Assembly (NCBI GenBank): GCA_011634665.1
Contig: WAEK01000002.1
Span: 670,501 to 734,500 of the forward strand
From: Mortierella sp. BCC40632
Lineage: Eukaryota; Mortierellomycota; Mortierellomycetes; Mortierellales; Mortierellaceae
Direction: 5' to 3'
Length of the DNA: 64,000 bases
Shown: in pieces, positions 1-12,337 of the stretch
Numbering within the stretch: the stretch's first letter is position 1
How the letters are laid out: the number at the start of each line of letters is the position of its first letter
Notes under the pieces: generated by a model
Database searches by the model: none
Seen by the model: only the letters and a program-made list of their open reading frames with translations
Told to the model about the DNA's origin: nothing
Position numbers and translations under genes: made by a program

Positions 1-2
1 AT

Positions 3-3000
3 TACAGAGGACGAGATGGCGACAGATCATCAGCTCTCGACGACGCCCCAGTTTTATACAAAATCTACACTGCAAAAGTTACCAACACAAAGCCTTTTGG
101 AGCATTTGTAGCGCTGGACGGTGTTCGCGGCAAAGCCGAGGGACTTGTGCCAAAACGGTTCTTGCAGGTTGGAAATGTCAATGAAGTCACGGATGTTGTC
201 AAGAGGGGTCAGACGGTTAAAGTCAAGGTCATGTCTATATCATCGAATGGAGTATCGCTATCAACAAAGGATGTCGATCAAAAGACAGGCAAGGACTTGT
301 CGCCCTTCTTAAAAGTAAAAACAAAGGAAGAAATGGAGCGGGATGCTGCACGCAACCCGGATCGACCTTCATCATCATCAGTTCCTGTTATCGACGATGA
401 CGAGCCAAAGTCATCAAAGCTAAAGCGAATGTCCTCTCTTGAGCGATTCGAAATTAAGCAGCTGATCGCCTCAGGAGTCTCCGATCCTTCTGACCATCCA
501 GACTTTGACGAGGACTTTGGCATTACAGGAGATCTAGAGGCAGAGGAAGAGTTGGACATCGAGCTTTGCGAAGATGAACCGCTTTTCTTAAAGGGGCAGG
601 CACGTCACGCTCTGGATCTCAGTCCAATCAAAATTGTGAAGGCACCAGATGGAACTCTTAATCGTGCTGCTTTGTCTGGGGCAGCCCTCGCAAAGGATCG
701 AAAGGAGCTCCGACAATCAGAGGTCAATGCAGAATACGACTCTGTACCAAAGGATATCAACAAACCATGGCTTGATCCTATGCCGGAACCAGGAGAGAGA
801 AACTTTGCTCAGGATCTGAGGGGTCAGTCTGCTCAGTCAAAAGCAGGACAGATGCCCGAGTGGAAGGCGAATACGTTTGGAAAAGCAACTACTTATGGTA
901 AAATCACTGATTTAACCATTCAGCAGCAACGAGAGTCATTGCCAATCTTCCGTTTCCGGAAGATGTTGGTAGATGCTGTTAGAAGTAATCAGCTACTCAT
1001 CGTAGTTGGTGAGACAGGCTCTGGCAAGACTACTCAAATGACCCAGTACTTGGCAGAGGAAGGATTCACAGCGAGTGGACGTATTGGATGTACTCAGCCC
1101 CGTCGTGTTGCCGCCATGTCAGTTGCAAAGCGTGTCGCAGAAGAAGTTGGATGTCGGTTAGGTCAGGAGGTAGGCTACACGATCCGTTTCGAAGACTGCA
1201 CAAGCCCAGAGACAAAGATCAAGTACATGACAGACGGTATGTTGATGAGAGAGTGTCTTGTAGACCCTCTCATGTCACAATACTCTGTCATTATCTTGGA
1301 CGAGGCTCACGAGCGTACTGTTAGTACAGACGTGCTCTTTGGACTTTTGAAGCAGGCAGCCAAGAAGCGACCCGACCTCAAGATCATCATTACATCTGCT
1401 ACACTTAATGCCGAGAAGTTTTCAGCCTACTTTTATGGATGTCCTATTCTTACCATCCCGGGCAGAACCTTCCCATACGAAGTCCTCTACACAAAAGAGC
1501 CCGAGTCGGATTACCTCGATGCCTCGCTTATTACTGTTATGCAGATCCACCTTTCAGAACCCGCAGGAGATATTTTGCTCTTCTTGACGGGTCAGGAAGA
1601 GATTGACACAGCATCGGAAATTCTTTACGAGCGTATGAAAGCATTAGGTCCCATGGTACCAGAGCTGATCATTCTTCCAGTCTATAGTGCGCTCCCTTCA
1701 GAGATGCAGTCCAAGATTTTCGAGCCCACTCCCCCAGGTGCCCGCAAGGTTGTTATTGCGACAAACGTTGCCGAGACAAGTATTACGATCGACGGAATCT
1801 ACTATGTGATTGATCCTGGTTTTGTAAAGCAGAGTGCGTATGACCCCAAGCTTGGAATGGATTCTCTGATTGTGACACCTATTTCGCAAGCACAGGCTGG
1901 ACAGCGTGCAGGTCGTGCAGGTCGTACAGGCCCTGGCAAGTGCTATCGACTTTACACCGAAGCAGCATTCCGCAACGAAATGCTGCCCAACCCTATTCCA
2001 GAAATTCAACGGACAAACCTTGCCATGACAGTGTTGACTCTCAAGGCCATGGGAATCAATGATTTGATTAACTTTGACTTTATGGATCCTCCACCAGTGC
2101 AAACTCTTTTGACAGCATTGGAGCAACTCTATGCGTTATCAGCTCTGGACTCTGAAGGTTTGCTTACTCGACTTGGACGGAAAATGGCAGTATTCCCTAT
2201 GGAGCCTCCACTGGCCAAGATGCTGATTCTCTCGGCAGACTTGCAATGTTCTGAAGAGATTTTAACAATCGTTTCAATGCTCAGCATTCAGAATGTGTTC
2301 CACCGACCAAAGGATAAGCAGGCGATTGCAGACAGCAAAAAGGCAAAGTTCCATCAGCCAGAGGGAGATCACCTTACCCTGCTGACAGTGTATAATGGGT
2401 GGAAGGCCTCCAAGTTTTCGAATCCATGGTGCTTCGAGAACTTTATTCAGGCGCGCAGCATGAAGCGCGCACAGGATGTCAGGAAGCAACTGCTGGGCTA
2501 TATGGATCGATATAATCAAGATGTAGTCTCTTGTGGCAAGAACTATACAAAGGTGCGACGAGCTCTCTGTGGTGGCTTTTTCCGCCATGCAGCAAAGAAA
2601 GATCCACAGGAGGGCTATAAGACTCTTGTGGAGGGTACACCAGTGTATATCCATCCAAGCAGTTCATTGTTCAACAAGAACCCTGAATGGTAAGCATGCA
2701 CTTCAAATATGACAGAATTCTTTTCCTTCCACCCTCCCTTTTTTTCTACTCAGCCATCCTAATCGTTTCTATGACTAAATATTTTATAGGGTGATTTATC
2801 ATGAGTTGGTTATGACAACAAAAGAATATATGCGCGAAGTAACAGCTATTGAGCCAAAGTGGCTCACGGAGGCTGCACCGACTTTCTTCAAGGTAGCTGA
2901 CGCAAACAAGATTTCTCGTCGTAAACGTCAAGAGAAGATTGAACCTCTGTACAACCGGTACGAGAAGCCAAACGAATGGCGTTTGTCTCGACTCAAGACT

Positions 3001-3027
3001 GGCAGCCGTGTCTCCCAGACGTTCTAA
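3..3027 (+). CDS. PRP22: DEAH-box pre-mRNA splicing helicase, PRP22/DHX8 type (5' truncated)
   Basis: ATP-dependent RNA helicase that releases spliced mRNA from the spliceosome after the second step of splicing. Exons in view are 3..2689 and 2790..3027, with a GTAAGC donor at 2690 and a TATAG acceptor. The frame is open to the left edge, so the N-terminus and start lie outside. Order of domains: an S1 RNA-binding fold (about 54-300, with the GAFVALDG segment), an acidic linker, then a full DEAH core: Walker A GETGSGKT (1008..1031), DEAH (1299..1310), SATL, and the [19 protein letters not shown] motif. After these come the HA2 and OB-fold regions. The S1 plus DEAH combination separates PRP22/DHX8 from PRP2, PRP16 and PRP43. 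The C-terminus is the basic tail usual for the family. An AATAAA lies 130 bases after the stop. Confidence 0.96.
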
Positions 3028-3155
3028 GAGTCTTAGTCCGACACATCCATTTCTTTTTGGGTTTCAACTGGTTATCAGACTTGAACCAGCGCTCGAGCCA
3101 TGTATGGTAGGGTAGATGCATGGATCATATTGGTATGAGAACCTTTTTAATACTC

Positions 3156-3161
3156 AATAAA
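3156..3161 (+). terminator. poly(A) signal of the PRP22 gene
   Basis: A perfect AATAAA lies about 130 bases after the PRP22 stop codon and about 260 bases before the next start codon, so it probably sets the 3' end of the PRP22 transcript. Confidence 0.6.
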
Positions 3162-3419
3162 TAATGACATCGTGAGACGTCTGGACCACTGAAGGGGAGA
3201 GGATACAAGTTGACTCGACAAGCTACCTCCTTACATGCCCCACACGTGATCAGAAGCGTCTATTTCTTATCGATTTTTGTTCCTGCAGCTTTGCCCGTCT
3301 TGTAACACCTCTCTCTCGCTCTCTCTCTTGTCCACTTTCTTAAGGCTCTCTCTCTTCTTTTCTTCTTTTCTTTTTTTCCATCTCTCCCACACTCACTGCA
3401 GGCGACACCTCAGGAAATT

Positions 3420-5814
3420 ATGTCAACCGATCAAGCCGTCAAAGAGATTACCACGTATGCATCCTCCATTGGTTTCTCCCTTCAACAGACAGCCCAGATC
3501 AGTCTTGTGCTAGATTAGAGAGTCAGGAAAGGATTCTTTCTAAAATCCCGACATTACTGTCATCCTTTATGCTTGGTACCTTTTAGCTCCATGGAGAATC
3601 TTCCAGTACCAGCTGACCAGCAAGTTGAGCAGATCGGTAAAGAAAAAAAAAAAAAAAAAAAAAAAATAAGAAGCCTCCTTCTATTAGGAGCTAGGTCAGC
3701 ACAAAAAGTGGCCGTTATATCGTTGCCACTCCAAGGACCTGATTCGTGTGATCTCTTTATTATTATTATTATTATTAATATTTTTTAACCTATCCCAACC
3801 CATAGTGGACCCATGGAATGTGCAGGGTGCGATTGTGGACGGCAAGCAGCTCGCAATTGATTACGATCGCTTGATTGAGCAGTTTGGTACACGTAAAATC
3901 GATGAGGAGGTCTTGCAGCGCATGGAGAAGTTGACTGGTCGCAAGCCCCATGCTTTCCTTCGTCGCGGTCTCTTCTTTTCGCACAGGTATGGGAATATCT
4001 TTTAAAACTAATGTATAAGATTTGAATGTTGATCCTATAGTGTGTGGGATCTGCCTCGAGTTTTACTTGCAGACTATTCTCGGGATACTGAGAAGCCTTT
4101 GCTCACCTACTTTTCTTTTTTGTTTGGCGTGATATAGAGAGTTGGGCAGGATCTTGGATAGATTCGAGCAGAAGAAGCCCTTCTATCTTTACACTGGTCG
4201 TGGGCCATCGTCTGACAGCATGCACTTGGGACACATGATTCCTTTCATGTTCTGCAAGTACCTTCAGGAGGTATTTGACTGCCCCTTGGTCATCCAATTG
4301 ACAGGTATGGAATCACTGGACTGGTAGAGTTGGAAGGGAATTCCTCTCCCCAGGTTTCAATGGACAACGGGACGACAGATTCAGAACTGGCTGGCATTCA
4401 GCTCAGTCAACTTGGTATTCCCTCTTCTCTCTATATTCATCATTGTTATCGTTCGGTTCATTACGAAAAATAGATGACGAAAAGTTCTTGTTCAAGCCCC
4501 ACCTTAAGCTTGAGGAGTGCATCAAATTCTCGAGACAGAACGCAAAGGACATTCTCGCTGTGGGATTCAACCCCGACAAGACTTTTATCTTTTCGAACCT
4601 TATGCACGTTGGGTAGGCAATCTTTCTCTTCTGATGAACGCCGGTTTGAGGGCAAAATATTCAACATACTCACTCACTCACTGCATAACTTTTCCAACTT
4701 CTTTGGAATCTTAGAGGAGCGTTCTATCACAACGTTGTTCGTATCTCGCGTTGCATCACCTACAGTCAATCCAAGTCCACCTTTGGATTTAACGATAGCG
4801 ACAACATTGGCAAGAGTCACTTTGTTGCTATCCAGGCTGCACCCTCTTTTTCCAACACCTTCCCAGCAATCTTTGGTGATCGCTCGGATATTCCTTGCCT
4901 GATTCCTTGCGCCATCGATCAGGATCCTTACTTCCGATTGACTCGTGATGTTGCTCACAAGCTGAAGTACCCCAAGCCTGCCCTGATCCACGCCAAGTTC
5001 TTCCCAGCCTTGCAGGGACCAGGAACAAAGATGAGTGCCTCCATTGACAGCTCTGCCATCTTTATGACCGACACTGCTGCTCAGATCAAGAACAAGATCA
5101 ATCGTCATGCTTATTCGGGAGGTGGAGCAACATTGGAGTTGCACAGGGAACACGGCGGAAACCCAGATGAGGATGTGCCATTCCAGTACCTGTCCTTCTT
5201 CTTGGACGATGATGAGGAGATTAGCCAGATTGAAAAGGTAAGAGGATCCTCAGAGGTTGATGGGATAAAAAAAAAAAAAAAAAAGCATACGCCGGTGGTC
5301 TATCACAGATATGACATTCTCTGGAAATTATCCAAAGATCAGCAGTTCTGGTACCTTTTGAAAAAGCATTTCGGGTCTCCCAATAGAGACTACGATCTGG
5401 TTCCATATCATTCTTCATTAGGTGTCCTTTTCTCACTCGGAGTATGTCATCTTTGTTTTCCTTTTTCAAATGATAGAACTATCGCGCCGGTACGCTTTCA
5501 ACTGGAGACCTCAAGAAGCGTTGCATTGATATCCTTCAAAAGTTTGTCGGTGATTTCCAGGCTGTAAGTCGTCGTGTCATGGGGACTAATTAGTCAGCGT
5601 TGTTTCAAAAAGGACAACGCTCTCTGATCTACTGTTTTTTTGAGGGTTGGGGAGGTTGACAAAGTGACAAAGAAGCATAACTAACAGGTAGTATATACCC
5701 TCTCTCTCTCTTCCCCAATTTGACACGAAATAGCGCAAGGCCGCCATTTCGGAAGAAATTCTGGATCACTACATGACCCCTCGCTCTATGGGTGTTAACC
5801 TCAGTGCAAAGTAG
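3420..5814 (+). CDS. WRS1: Cytoplasmic tryptophanyl-tRNA synthetase
   Basis: Class I aminoacyl-tRNA synthetase that charges tRNA-Trp in the cytosol. Eight exons: 3420..3454, 3587..3636, 3806..3986, 4138..4304, 4474..4612, 4715..5237, 5477..5563, 5734..5814. They sum to 1263 nt (420 residues), the usual length for the fungal and animal cytosolic enzyme. The HIGH-type motif reads HLGH (residues 118-121), followed by the DDEK segment, the stretch [16 protein letters not shown] and the KMSAS loop. These match the eukaryotic cytosolic form and not the bacterial or mitochondrial one. The start is the first ATG after a CT-rich leader (3300-3400). Two introns carry A-rich runs: 24 A right behind the donor of intron 2, and about 16 A in intron 6. 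The gene is convergent with eIF3H. Confidence 0.95.
3643..3666 (+). repeat. Poly(A) run in WRS1 intron 2
   Basis: An uninterrupted run of 24 A begins six bases inside the intron, directly after the donor GTAAAG. It lies on the sense strand of the gene. Confidence 0.95.
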
Positions 5815-5823
5815 AAAAGAAGG

Positions 5824-5872
<49 letters not shown>

Positions 5873-6157
5873 AGGGAGGGAAAAATTTCCTAGGATCCCA
5901 AGGCCCTTGGGTTTGTAAAGCCATGAGCGTAGTTTCCATGACTACAGACAAACGCACATGAAATAAAACAAAAAACCCCTCCCCTCCCCCCCCTTCTTCA
6001 GCCAGTTTGAAAAAAAAAATAAATGACGAACAGGTTAAATGATACTTATCAGAGCAGCCGCTTGTCGATCGACTTTGAATCGACTCAAAAAAAAAAAAAA
6101 AAAAAAAAAGACTTCATTGTTCTTCATTTCTACCACGACTATCCTCTTTACTTCTGA

Positions 6158-6192
<35 letters not shown>

Positions 6193-6381
6193 CCACCATT
6201 CATCGGAAGCTTTCTTTCTCTCTCTTGAGGGTAACATGCCTTTTTCTTGGAGTGACCCAAGATCAGTCTGCTAACACCTCGTGAAAAAAAGGGGGGAAAG
6301 TGATGTGTGTGCGTTTGTGAGCGAGAGACAGAGAGACAAAGCAATTTCTTGCTTTTTTCTTTCTTTTTTCTTTCTTTTTTT
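5815..6381. other. Convergent intergenic region with long A and T runs
   Basis: This holds the 3' ends of WRS1 (+) and eIF3H (-). It contains 47 A at 5824..5870, 23 A at 6087..6109 and 32 T at 6161..6192. No ORF of substance and no AATAAA is obvious for WRS1. The three runs make up about a fifth of the spacer. Confidence 0.85.
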
Positions 6382-8422
6382 TTACTTCTGCAATTCGCCA
6401 ACAGCAAACAGCTTTCCTAATGTTGGTCCAGCAAATTCGTTAATCTGTTTGCAGTAGTTGTCGATTTGTCCAGAGATCAAAAGGTGGTCAAGACGGCTGG
6501 GCTCAGCTGGCAACTTGAACATCGAATCCACATCCTCATTTGGCAAAGGAGCCTGTCCAGCCTGGGCACGGCGTGCATTCTCGGTTTTCTATAGATCGCA
6601 AAGGGTTTAGGAAAGAGATCACCATGCTTGTTAGGAGAATGTAGATTTTAAGGGTAGCCAAGACAATAGGAAAAAAAAAAAGAAAAAGAAAATGAGCAGA
6701 CTTACCCTGTTCAAGAGGTATGCGGCCTTCTTCTTGTTCTCACGGTCGACACTGCGCTGCCAGTAAGCATAGTTGCCCTGCTCCTGAGTATGGTCGTCGA
6801 TCGTATCCATCAAGTTCTCAAGGTTCTTTGCAACAAAGGGATCCACGGCCAAGTCCAACATGTCGAAGCTAGGCACCAAGGCGTTGGTGTGAGGAACGTT
6901 GCTCTGGTTGTTGCCACGAGCATTGCCATAACCCTTGCCGCTCTTGTAAGAGGTCAAGTGCGAGGTCGAGATCTCAACGTGATCTTCAGGGGTCTCGAGC
7001 TCGTACATGAGAGCGTTCAAGAGAGCAGAGTTGCGGATGGTGATGGGGAGCTCCTCAAAGATGTTTGAGAAGGACAACTTGGCCTTGGCAAGAGACTCGG
7101 TCGAGAACTTCTTCTCCTCGTAAAGCTTCATGAAAGCAGGAGTGAGGCGCAGAGCGCGAAGGTGAAGGTTACCCATCGAAGAGCGAGCAACATCTGATTT
7201 TTTTTTCGGTGGCAGTGATCACAAATTTATCCCGGTAGGTTCCCAATGATTCGAGTTGGAGGAGAGACATGGTGCAGAGAAGAGGCAAAAAAAAAAAAAA
7301 AAAAAACCATCAGCGTTTCGGGTGAGTATATCGATCCTAATGAATAGAGCAAAAAAAGTCCAGACGAGTCGATTCAAGGTTGCAGAAAAGCGTCTTGTCA
7401 TACCATGGATGATGAGGACACTCTTGTTCAAGGCCTTCTGGAACGCAAACTGGTGATCGATCAAGGACTGGTTCATAAAGTTGCCCATGTTGGTGGACTG
7501 GTACCAACCAACAGAGTTGTCATCCACGTTGACCTCACGCAGGCAACGCATCATCTGCAACTGATACTGCGATCCTGCTGTGAATAGAAAAATGCATAAA
7601 CAGACACGTATGTGGCACAAGAGGATTAGCGCGGGCAGCGGAGAACAAAGGCATGTAGTCATCAAAAGCGCTTCAGTTCTCGAGTGTCGTGTTGGTTTTT
7701 TTTTTACCTTCGTGGTCATCAGAGTCCTGAATCTTGGGCATGGGGAACGAGTGGGTCACCTCAAGGACACCCTTGACATCCAATCCCATCAACTGGCCGG
7801 TAACAGTTGCAGGGGCAGACTCGCGGCAGTGTTTCACGATCTTGAGGACGACCTGGAGACATGGTTGGTACGAGATGAATGGTCAGGATGAACAAAATAA
7901 ATAAAAGGTACCATAGATTAGCTATCAAGGAAATCCAAAGGCATAAAGTGGGCTTTGTAGTCAAAACAACCCAAGGTGAATTGAGTGCAAGGGGGTAAAT
8001 GATGCTCGAGAGGATCCCGGTTAGAGTCGAGCAGTTGGTCGATCGATGCTTATTGAGTGTGAAAGTCAGATCTCCCATTACGCTGTGATGGGATCAACCC
8101 AAATTCTATAGGGAGGATGTGTCCAACTGTCGGCATGATGGCGATGATGATGTCCTGTAAGAAGGCGGACAAAAGGATACGTAGTGGGTCTAGGCTACGA
8201 GGTGGATTCTAATGCCTGTGCTGATGCGAAGGGTCGATGGCAAATTGGTGGAGCGATATTATCGTGTATGAACAGGATTCAGGAGATTCAGGCTGGAGAG
8301 AGTCAAGGTCGAGGAAGCTCGGCAGGAGATGAAGGTATTACCATGGCATCCAGCTGGACACTCTCGATGGGGACGTTTCCCTCGATATCCAGGGCGGCAG
8401 AGAGCTCCTTGTGCGATGACAT
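6382..8422 (-). CDS. EIF3H: Eukaryotic translation initiation factor 3 subunit H (MPN domain)
   Basis: Subunit of the eIF3 complex, which recruits the 40S ribosome to mRNA. Exons in transcript order: 8422..8342, 7852..7708, 7577..7404, 7193..6706, 6588..6382; total 1095 nt, 364 residues, near the usual family length of 340-360. The N-terminal MPN domain (about residues 20-150) has the family segment VGWYQSTNMGNF and the GQLMGLD strand. As expected for eIF3h it lacks the JAMM metal motif, so it is not a peptidase. The C-terminal helical region follows, with the LNRKTENARRAQ stretch before the end. The first ATG (8422) gives MSSHKELSAALDIEGN. The 489-nt first intron is unusually long for this window. 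The acceptor of exon 3 is a tandem CAGCAG (NAGNAG) at 7575..7580, so one residue may be present or absent. Divergent from RRS1. Confidence 0.94.
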
Positions 8423-8834
8423 GATGATTGGGTGGAGGATGATGGAAGGGGAGGCGAAATCAATGGCCACCAATCCGTCGCCACTTATGCCACGCCACAG
8501 AAGTTGCCTGACCAGGATGGAGCCAAAACCTCTGGGCGATCTACTCCTCTCCCCCCGCAGTAGTGCCTGTAGAAAATTTTACAGGTTGAAAATAAAAGAG
8601 AAAAAAAGCGAGAAAGCCACGCCCTAGATCCATCATGGATCGCAAGAGCTGCAGAAGGGATGCCAACCGACAACAGTCACGGTTGTTTGTTTTTTTTTTT
8701 TTTTTTGTGGGTACGTTCCCAAGGCCAAAGGAAATAGACACAGGGCATTCCATTCTCGACACACGCCTTGCCTAACCACTCCTTCTACCCTTTCCTACCG
8801 CTCGTTCACTTTTCTCGACCCATCAACTGTCATC
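8423..8834. promoter_or_regulatory. Bidirectional promoter of EIF3H (-) and RRS1 (+)
   Basis: 412 bases separate the two start codons. The region contains a near-palindrome CCTGTAGAAAATTTTACAGG (8566..8585). Its centre resembles the AAAATTTT core of the RRPE element known from yeast ribosome-biogenesis promoters. A 16-T run lies at about 8690-8706. No TATA box was seen. Confidence 0.55.
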
Positions 8835-10108
8835 ATGGATGTTTCTGAGGTTCTCGCCGCTCACAAGCAAAAGTTGTATGTCCATGCATTGTCCCTTGAG
8901 AACGTCAAACAAATGGTTCGCACACAAACACAGCTCCTCAAGCACTTGCCTGACCCTAACTAACACTCATGCTCTTCCTTCGCTTTGGACAACAGCAAGT
9001 CGGTGACCGTGGAAGGGAAGCTCATTCCCGTCGAATACGACCTAGGCTTGCTTGTTGCATATGACCAGAATCCTGTGGATGAGGCTGAGCTCAAGTAAGT
9101 CGACCTTCTACGGGATGGGGGGTTTTTCTTTTGTCACCTCAGGCTTTGGCGGCTCGATCTGTCTTTATTCTGTCAAAGATACTGACCATTTACTTGAAAC
9201 ACAATCATCTACTATCTCAAACTCGGTAATGGCGACTCTTCAGGAGAAACAAGGATGAATATATTCACGCACTCTCCAGAGACAATGCTCAGCTACTTCT
9301 CAACGAGGTCTTCCAGCTTCCAACGATATCCGATGACAACGGCATCATGGCTATGCTCCCTACTCCAACAACGCTACTTCCTCGTGAGAAGCCATTGCCC
9401 AAGCCCAAGCCAGAGACCCGCTGGGAGAAGTTTGCTAAAGCTAAGGGCATCGTCAAGCGCAAGAAGGAGCGTATGGTCTTTGATGACAACACTGGAGATT
9501 ACAAGCCTCGCTGGGGTTACAAGGGTATCAACGACGATGGCACAAAGGACTGGATTATCGAAGTGCCTCAGAACGCTAACCCTATGGAGGATCAGTATGA
9601 GGCCAGGAGAGAAGCTAAGCGCGAGCGGGTTGAGCGTAATGAGAAGCGTCACCAGCGGAATCTGGAGGAGGCTGTGGTTGCTTCCAAGATGGACCAGAGA
9701 GCTATCAGCCGTGGCCAAAAGCCCAACATGGATAATGTCCGTGCAATGAAGAGGAAGGAGATCGAGAACCAGATCTTGATCAGTAAGGCTGCCACAGCCA
9801 GTGCCGGAAAGTTCGACAAGGATTTGAAGGGCGATTTGAAGGCTAGAGGTGTCCGTCGTCAGTTCGCACCTAACGTCGCCTCAGATATGTCACACGAAAA
9901 GAGCGATAACATGGACATTTTGAACAGGATTGTTGGCAAGAATGGCGAGGATCTCGTCAATGTTCGCAAGGTAAGATTCTTTGCAGGATGCGTTCACATG
10001 TTGTAGTCTCTAATGACCGTTTGAAGCTACCTGAGCCTAACCATATGGATCCTGGATGACTCTTATGAAAATTTATAGGCAATCAAGGCCACGAAAAGAC
10101 AGCGCTAA
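8835..10108 (+). CDS. RRS1: Ribosome biogenesis regulatory protein RRS1
   Basis: Nucleolar factor that, in yeast, recruits the 5S RNP with Rpf2 to the pre-60S particle. Four exons: 8835..8875, 8996..9094, 9244..9970, 10079..10108; 897 nt, 298 residues. The conserved N-terminal core has the VEYDLG and NPVD segments, then RDNAQLLLNEVFQLPT. Next come the proline/lysine-rich linker and the RWEKFAKAKGI block that is diagnostic of the family. The C-terminal half is basic and likely helical. The last exon encodes only nine residues, ending in KATKRQR. AATAAA lies at 10200, inside the tail-to-tail spacer with GPI8. The start is the only ATG ahead of the conserved core and follows a CT-rich leader. 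Confidence 0.94.
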
Positions 10109-10199
10109 GTGGGTCTCAGACGCCACCAGATCCTCGATTTTGTTTGCTTGCATGCATCACAGCCATTGACCAACAACCACTCTCATTCATATACTACTC

Positions 10200-10205
10200 A
10201 ATAAA
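10200..10205 (+). terminator. poly(A) signal of RRS1
   Basis: AATAAA about 90 bases past the RRS1 stop codon and only 25 bases before the GPI8 stop on the other strand. The two 3' untranslated regions probably overlap. Confidence 0.6.
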
Positions 10206-10230
10206 TATGTATTTTGCTTTTCACATTATC

Positions 10231-10570
10231 CTAAACCTTGGCAGTTATCTTTGTAGAGCTGCCCGCCACCAGTGCGAGCAGGATACCAGAGAGGGCAACA
10301 AATGTCGCGTACCGCCATGTTGATGATGCTGTAGATTCTGAGGTGGCACCAATCTCAAACATGTGGGTTGCGAACGAGCTCTGTACTTGATCCTTCTCCA
10401 CTACATTTCCCTCACGCTCTGCCTCTTCTGGAGCGACAAAGTAGGTCGTCTCTTGCGCTGTCGAGCCATTTTTGTGAAGTGTAGTGGGATTCTCATTGCT
10501 TTGGTTCTTGGTTTCCGTCAGCTCGATTCTCTGAACATTACCAAAGAAATCAGTAAGCAGGACCTATAGG

Positions 10571-10602
<32 letters not shown>

Positions 10603-12054
10603 AGTGTTAGGACTAGAGCTCTATCCATTTCCAAGAGCACAGTTGTTTCGCTTAGTGTGTCTTACTTGGTCGAGCGGTCTATGGAAGAGATCATCACGGA
10701 CTCCTGGCTCCGAGTTCAGCAGGGTAGGGTTATAAGTGTCGAACTAACATCAAAGTCGAAAGTAAGGTGAGAAAAAAAAAAAAAGATCCTAGTAGAGTCA
10801 CTCTAGTAGGGTGGGGACTCAGACGCGGGTTATTTTGCAAGATTAAGTTTAGCGGACTTACGAGATCTTTCACAGTTGTCTTCGATTGCATATTGACATT
10901 CTCCAAAACTTCAAGCACGTAGTATGTGAATCTATCAATGACAGCAACACCAATATCCGGATCATCATGGTGCTATGGCCCAAAAGAGTTAAGGTAGAAT
11001 TAGTCAGAATAAGACTCTTTTTGTAGAAAGAAAAGAGTAGAATGCTTACACTAAAGACTGTCGACATACCGAATACGAGCTCTGATCAAGCTTGCTGCTT
11101 CCAGTGGCAAGGATGTTGGGAGAGTGAAATTTGGTGTACATGGTGTTGGCCTGGCAGGTGTCGATCATGAAAAGGATTTCATTGTACCGCTTCTTCTCAT
11201 ACATTTGCTGGAAGGCATCGCCCAGATCGTAAGCCGAGATTTCTTCTGCATCCTGGAACTTCAGGAACTCTTCGCCTCCGTGGCCGGTCATATAGACAAG
11301 AATGTTGGATTGATCGTCAGTCAAGAGTCGTTTTGAGCGAGGGGTTTCCTTTGGAACTCGTCCTAAAATTGACCACAGTGAAAAGTAAAGACAAAAAAAA
11401 AAAAAAAAAAAAAGCAGTGTGAGTGATTGCCCCCTAGTACAAGAAAAACAGGATCTGCTAGGTGATCTCCACCAAAGGACGTACCAGTTAAAAGACGGAT
11501 AAAATTCTCGACAGTGACTTCGTATCCACGATAATCAACCTCAACATTCTCGCCATAGAGGTCCAGGTGTCGATCGCGGTTATTGAAGACGGTAGCCGGG
11601 AAAGTATTGCGAGGATTACATGCGACATCGTCTGCAAGCATCATAATGATATTCGAGTCTGGGATTCCTAGTCTCTTTACCGTCCTGTACATTGACAAAG
11701 TGTTGGCGATGTGACGGTAGTTGAACCAGAATCGCGAAGTACACACCTATAGAGTTATGGGTGGAAGAAAGAAAGAGGGCAGTGGGGAGTGATAAGTAGC
11801 CTGTCCTGAATGGATGAGACTGAGCTAGTCAAGTCGTATCTTATCTCTGAGAAATCTGCTTTGCAGGTGTTGCTTCATACAAGCACTGCCCAGTTATTGG
11901 TGTGTCCGCTTTTGGTCTTATTCTTGGAAAAGAAGGTCTCGACATCGTCCTGGTTGGTAGAGGTGGTAACAGAGGCGGAGCCAAGGATGGCTAGCGACAG
12001 CGAGGCGGCGCATAGGCCGAATGTTATACTTTTGATGAGCGACTGTAGCCGCAT
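10231..12054 (-). CDS. GPI8: GPI transamidase catalytic subunit (GPI8/PIG-K), C13 cysteine protease
   Basis: Cleaves the C-terminal signal of precursor proteins in the ER and attaches the GPI anchor. Exons in transcript order: 12054..11881, 11746..11485, 11362..11070, 10972..10862, 10743..10666, 10563..10231; 1251 nt, 416 residues. There is an N-terminal signal peptide (hydrophobic about residues 10-28), then the segment [14 protein letters not shown]. The catalytic histidine is in YMTGHGG (His173) and the catalytic cysteine in IDTCQ (Cys215). The luminal domain is followed by a hydrophobic segment near the C-terminus (about 392-407) that should anchor it in the ER membrane. All residues expected for activity are present. 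Intron 5 carries a 30-A run, T-rich in the sense strand. The gene is divergent from the SAP30BP-like gene, with 283 bases between the starts. Confidence 0.95.
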
Positions 12055-12337
12055 GATGCCAACCAAGGGGTCTGCGGAGATGAGAAAGAGAGTGATGAGG
12101 TGGATGGAGATGGAGAAGGAGCGCATTAAAATAGCACGACAGGGCTGTCTGTGGCTTTGGGCCCTGATCACAATGCTCTCCATGCATCGCAAAATGAGAG
12201 CTTGAGCTTGAACATGGTCACCATCCATGCAACGACCAAAACGCTGACAGAGACGGAACAATAGTCGCAGGGAAAACACAGGATATCAAAGGAAGGAGGA
12301 AAAAAGAGAGAGAAGGAAAGAAATACCCATTGCCATC
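12055..12337. promoter_or_regulatory. Short bidirectional promoter of GPI8 and the SAP30BP-like gene
   Basis: 283 bases between two head-to-head start codons, so both promoters must lie here. I saw no TATA box or named motif. Confidence 0.5.
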
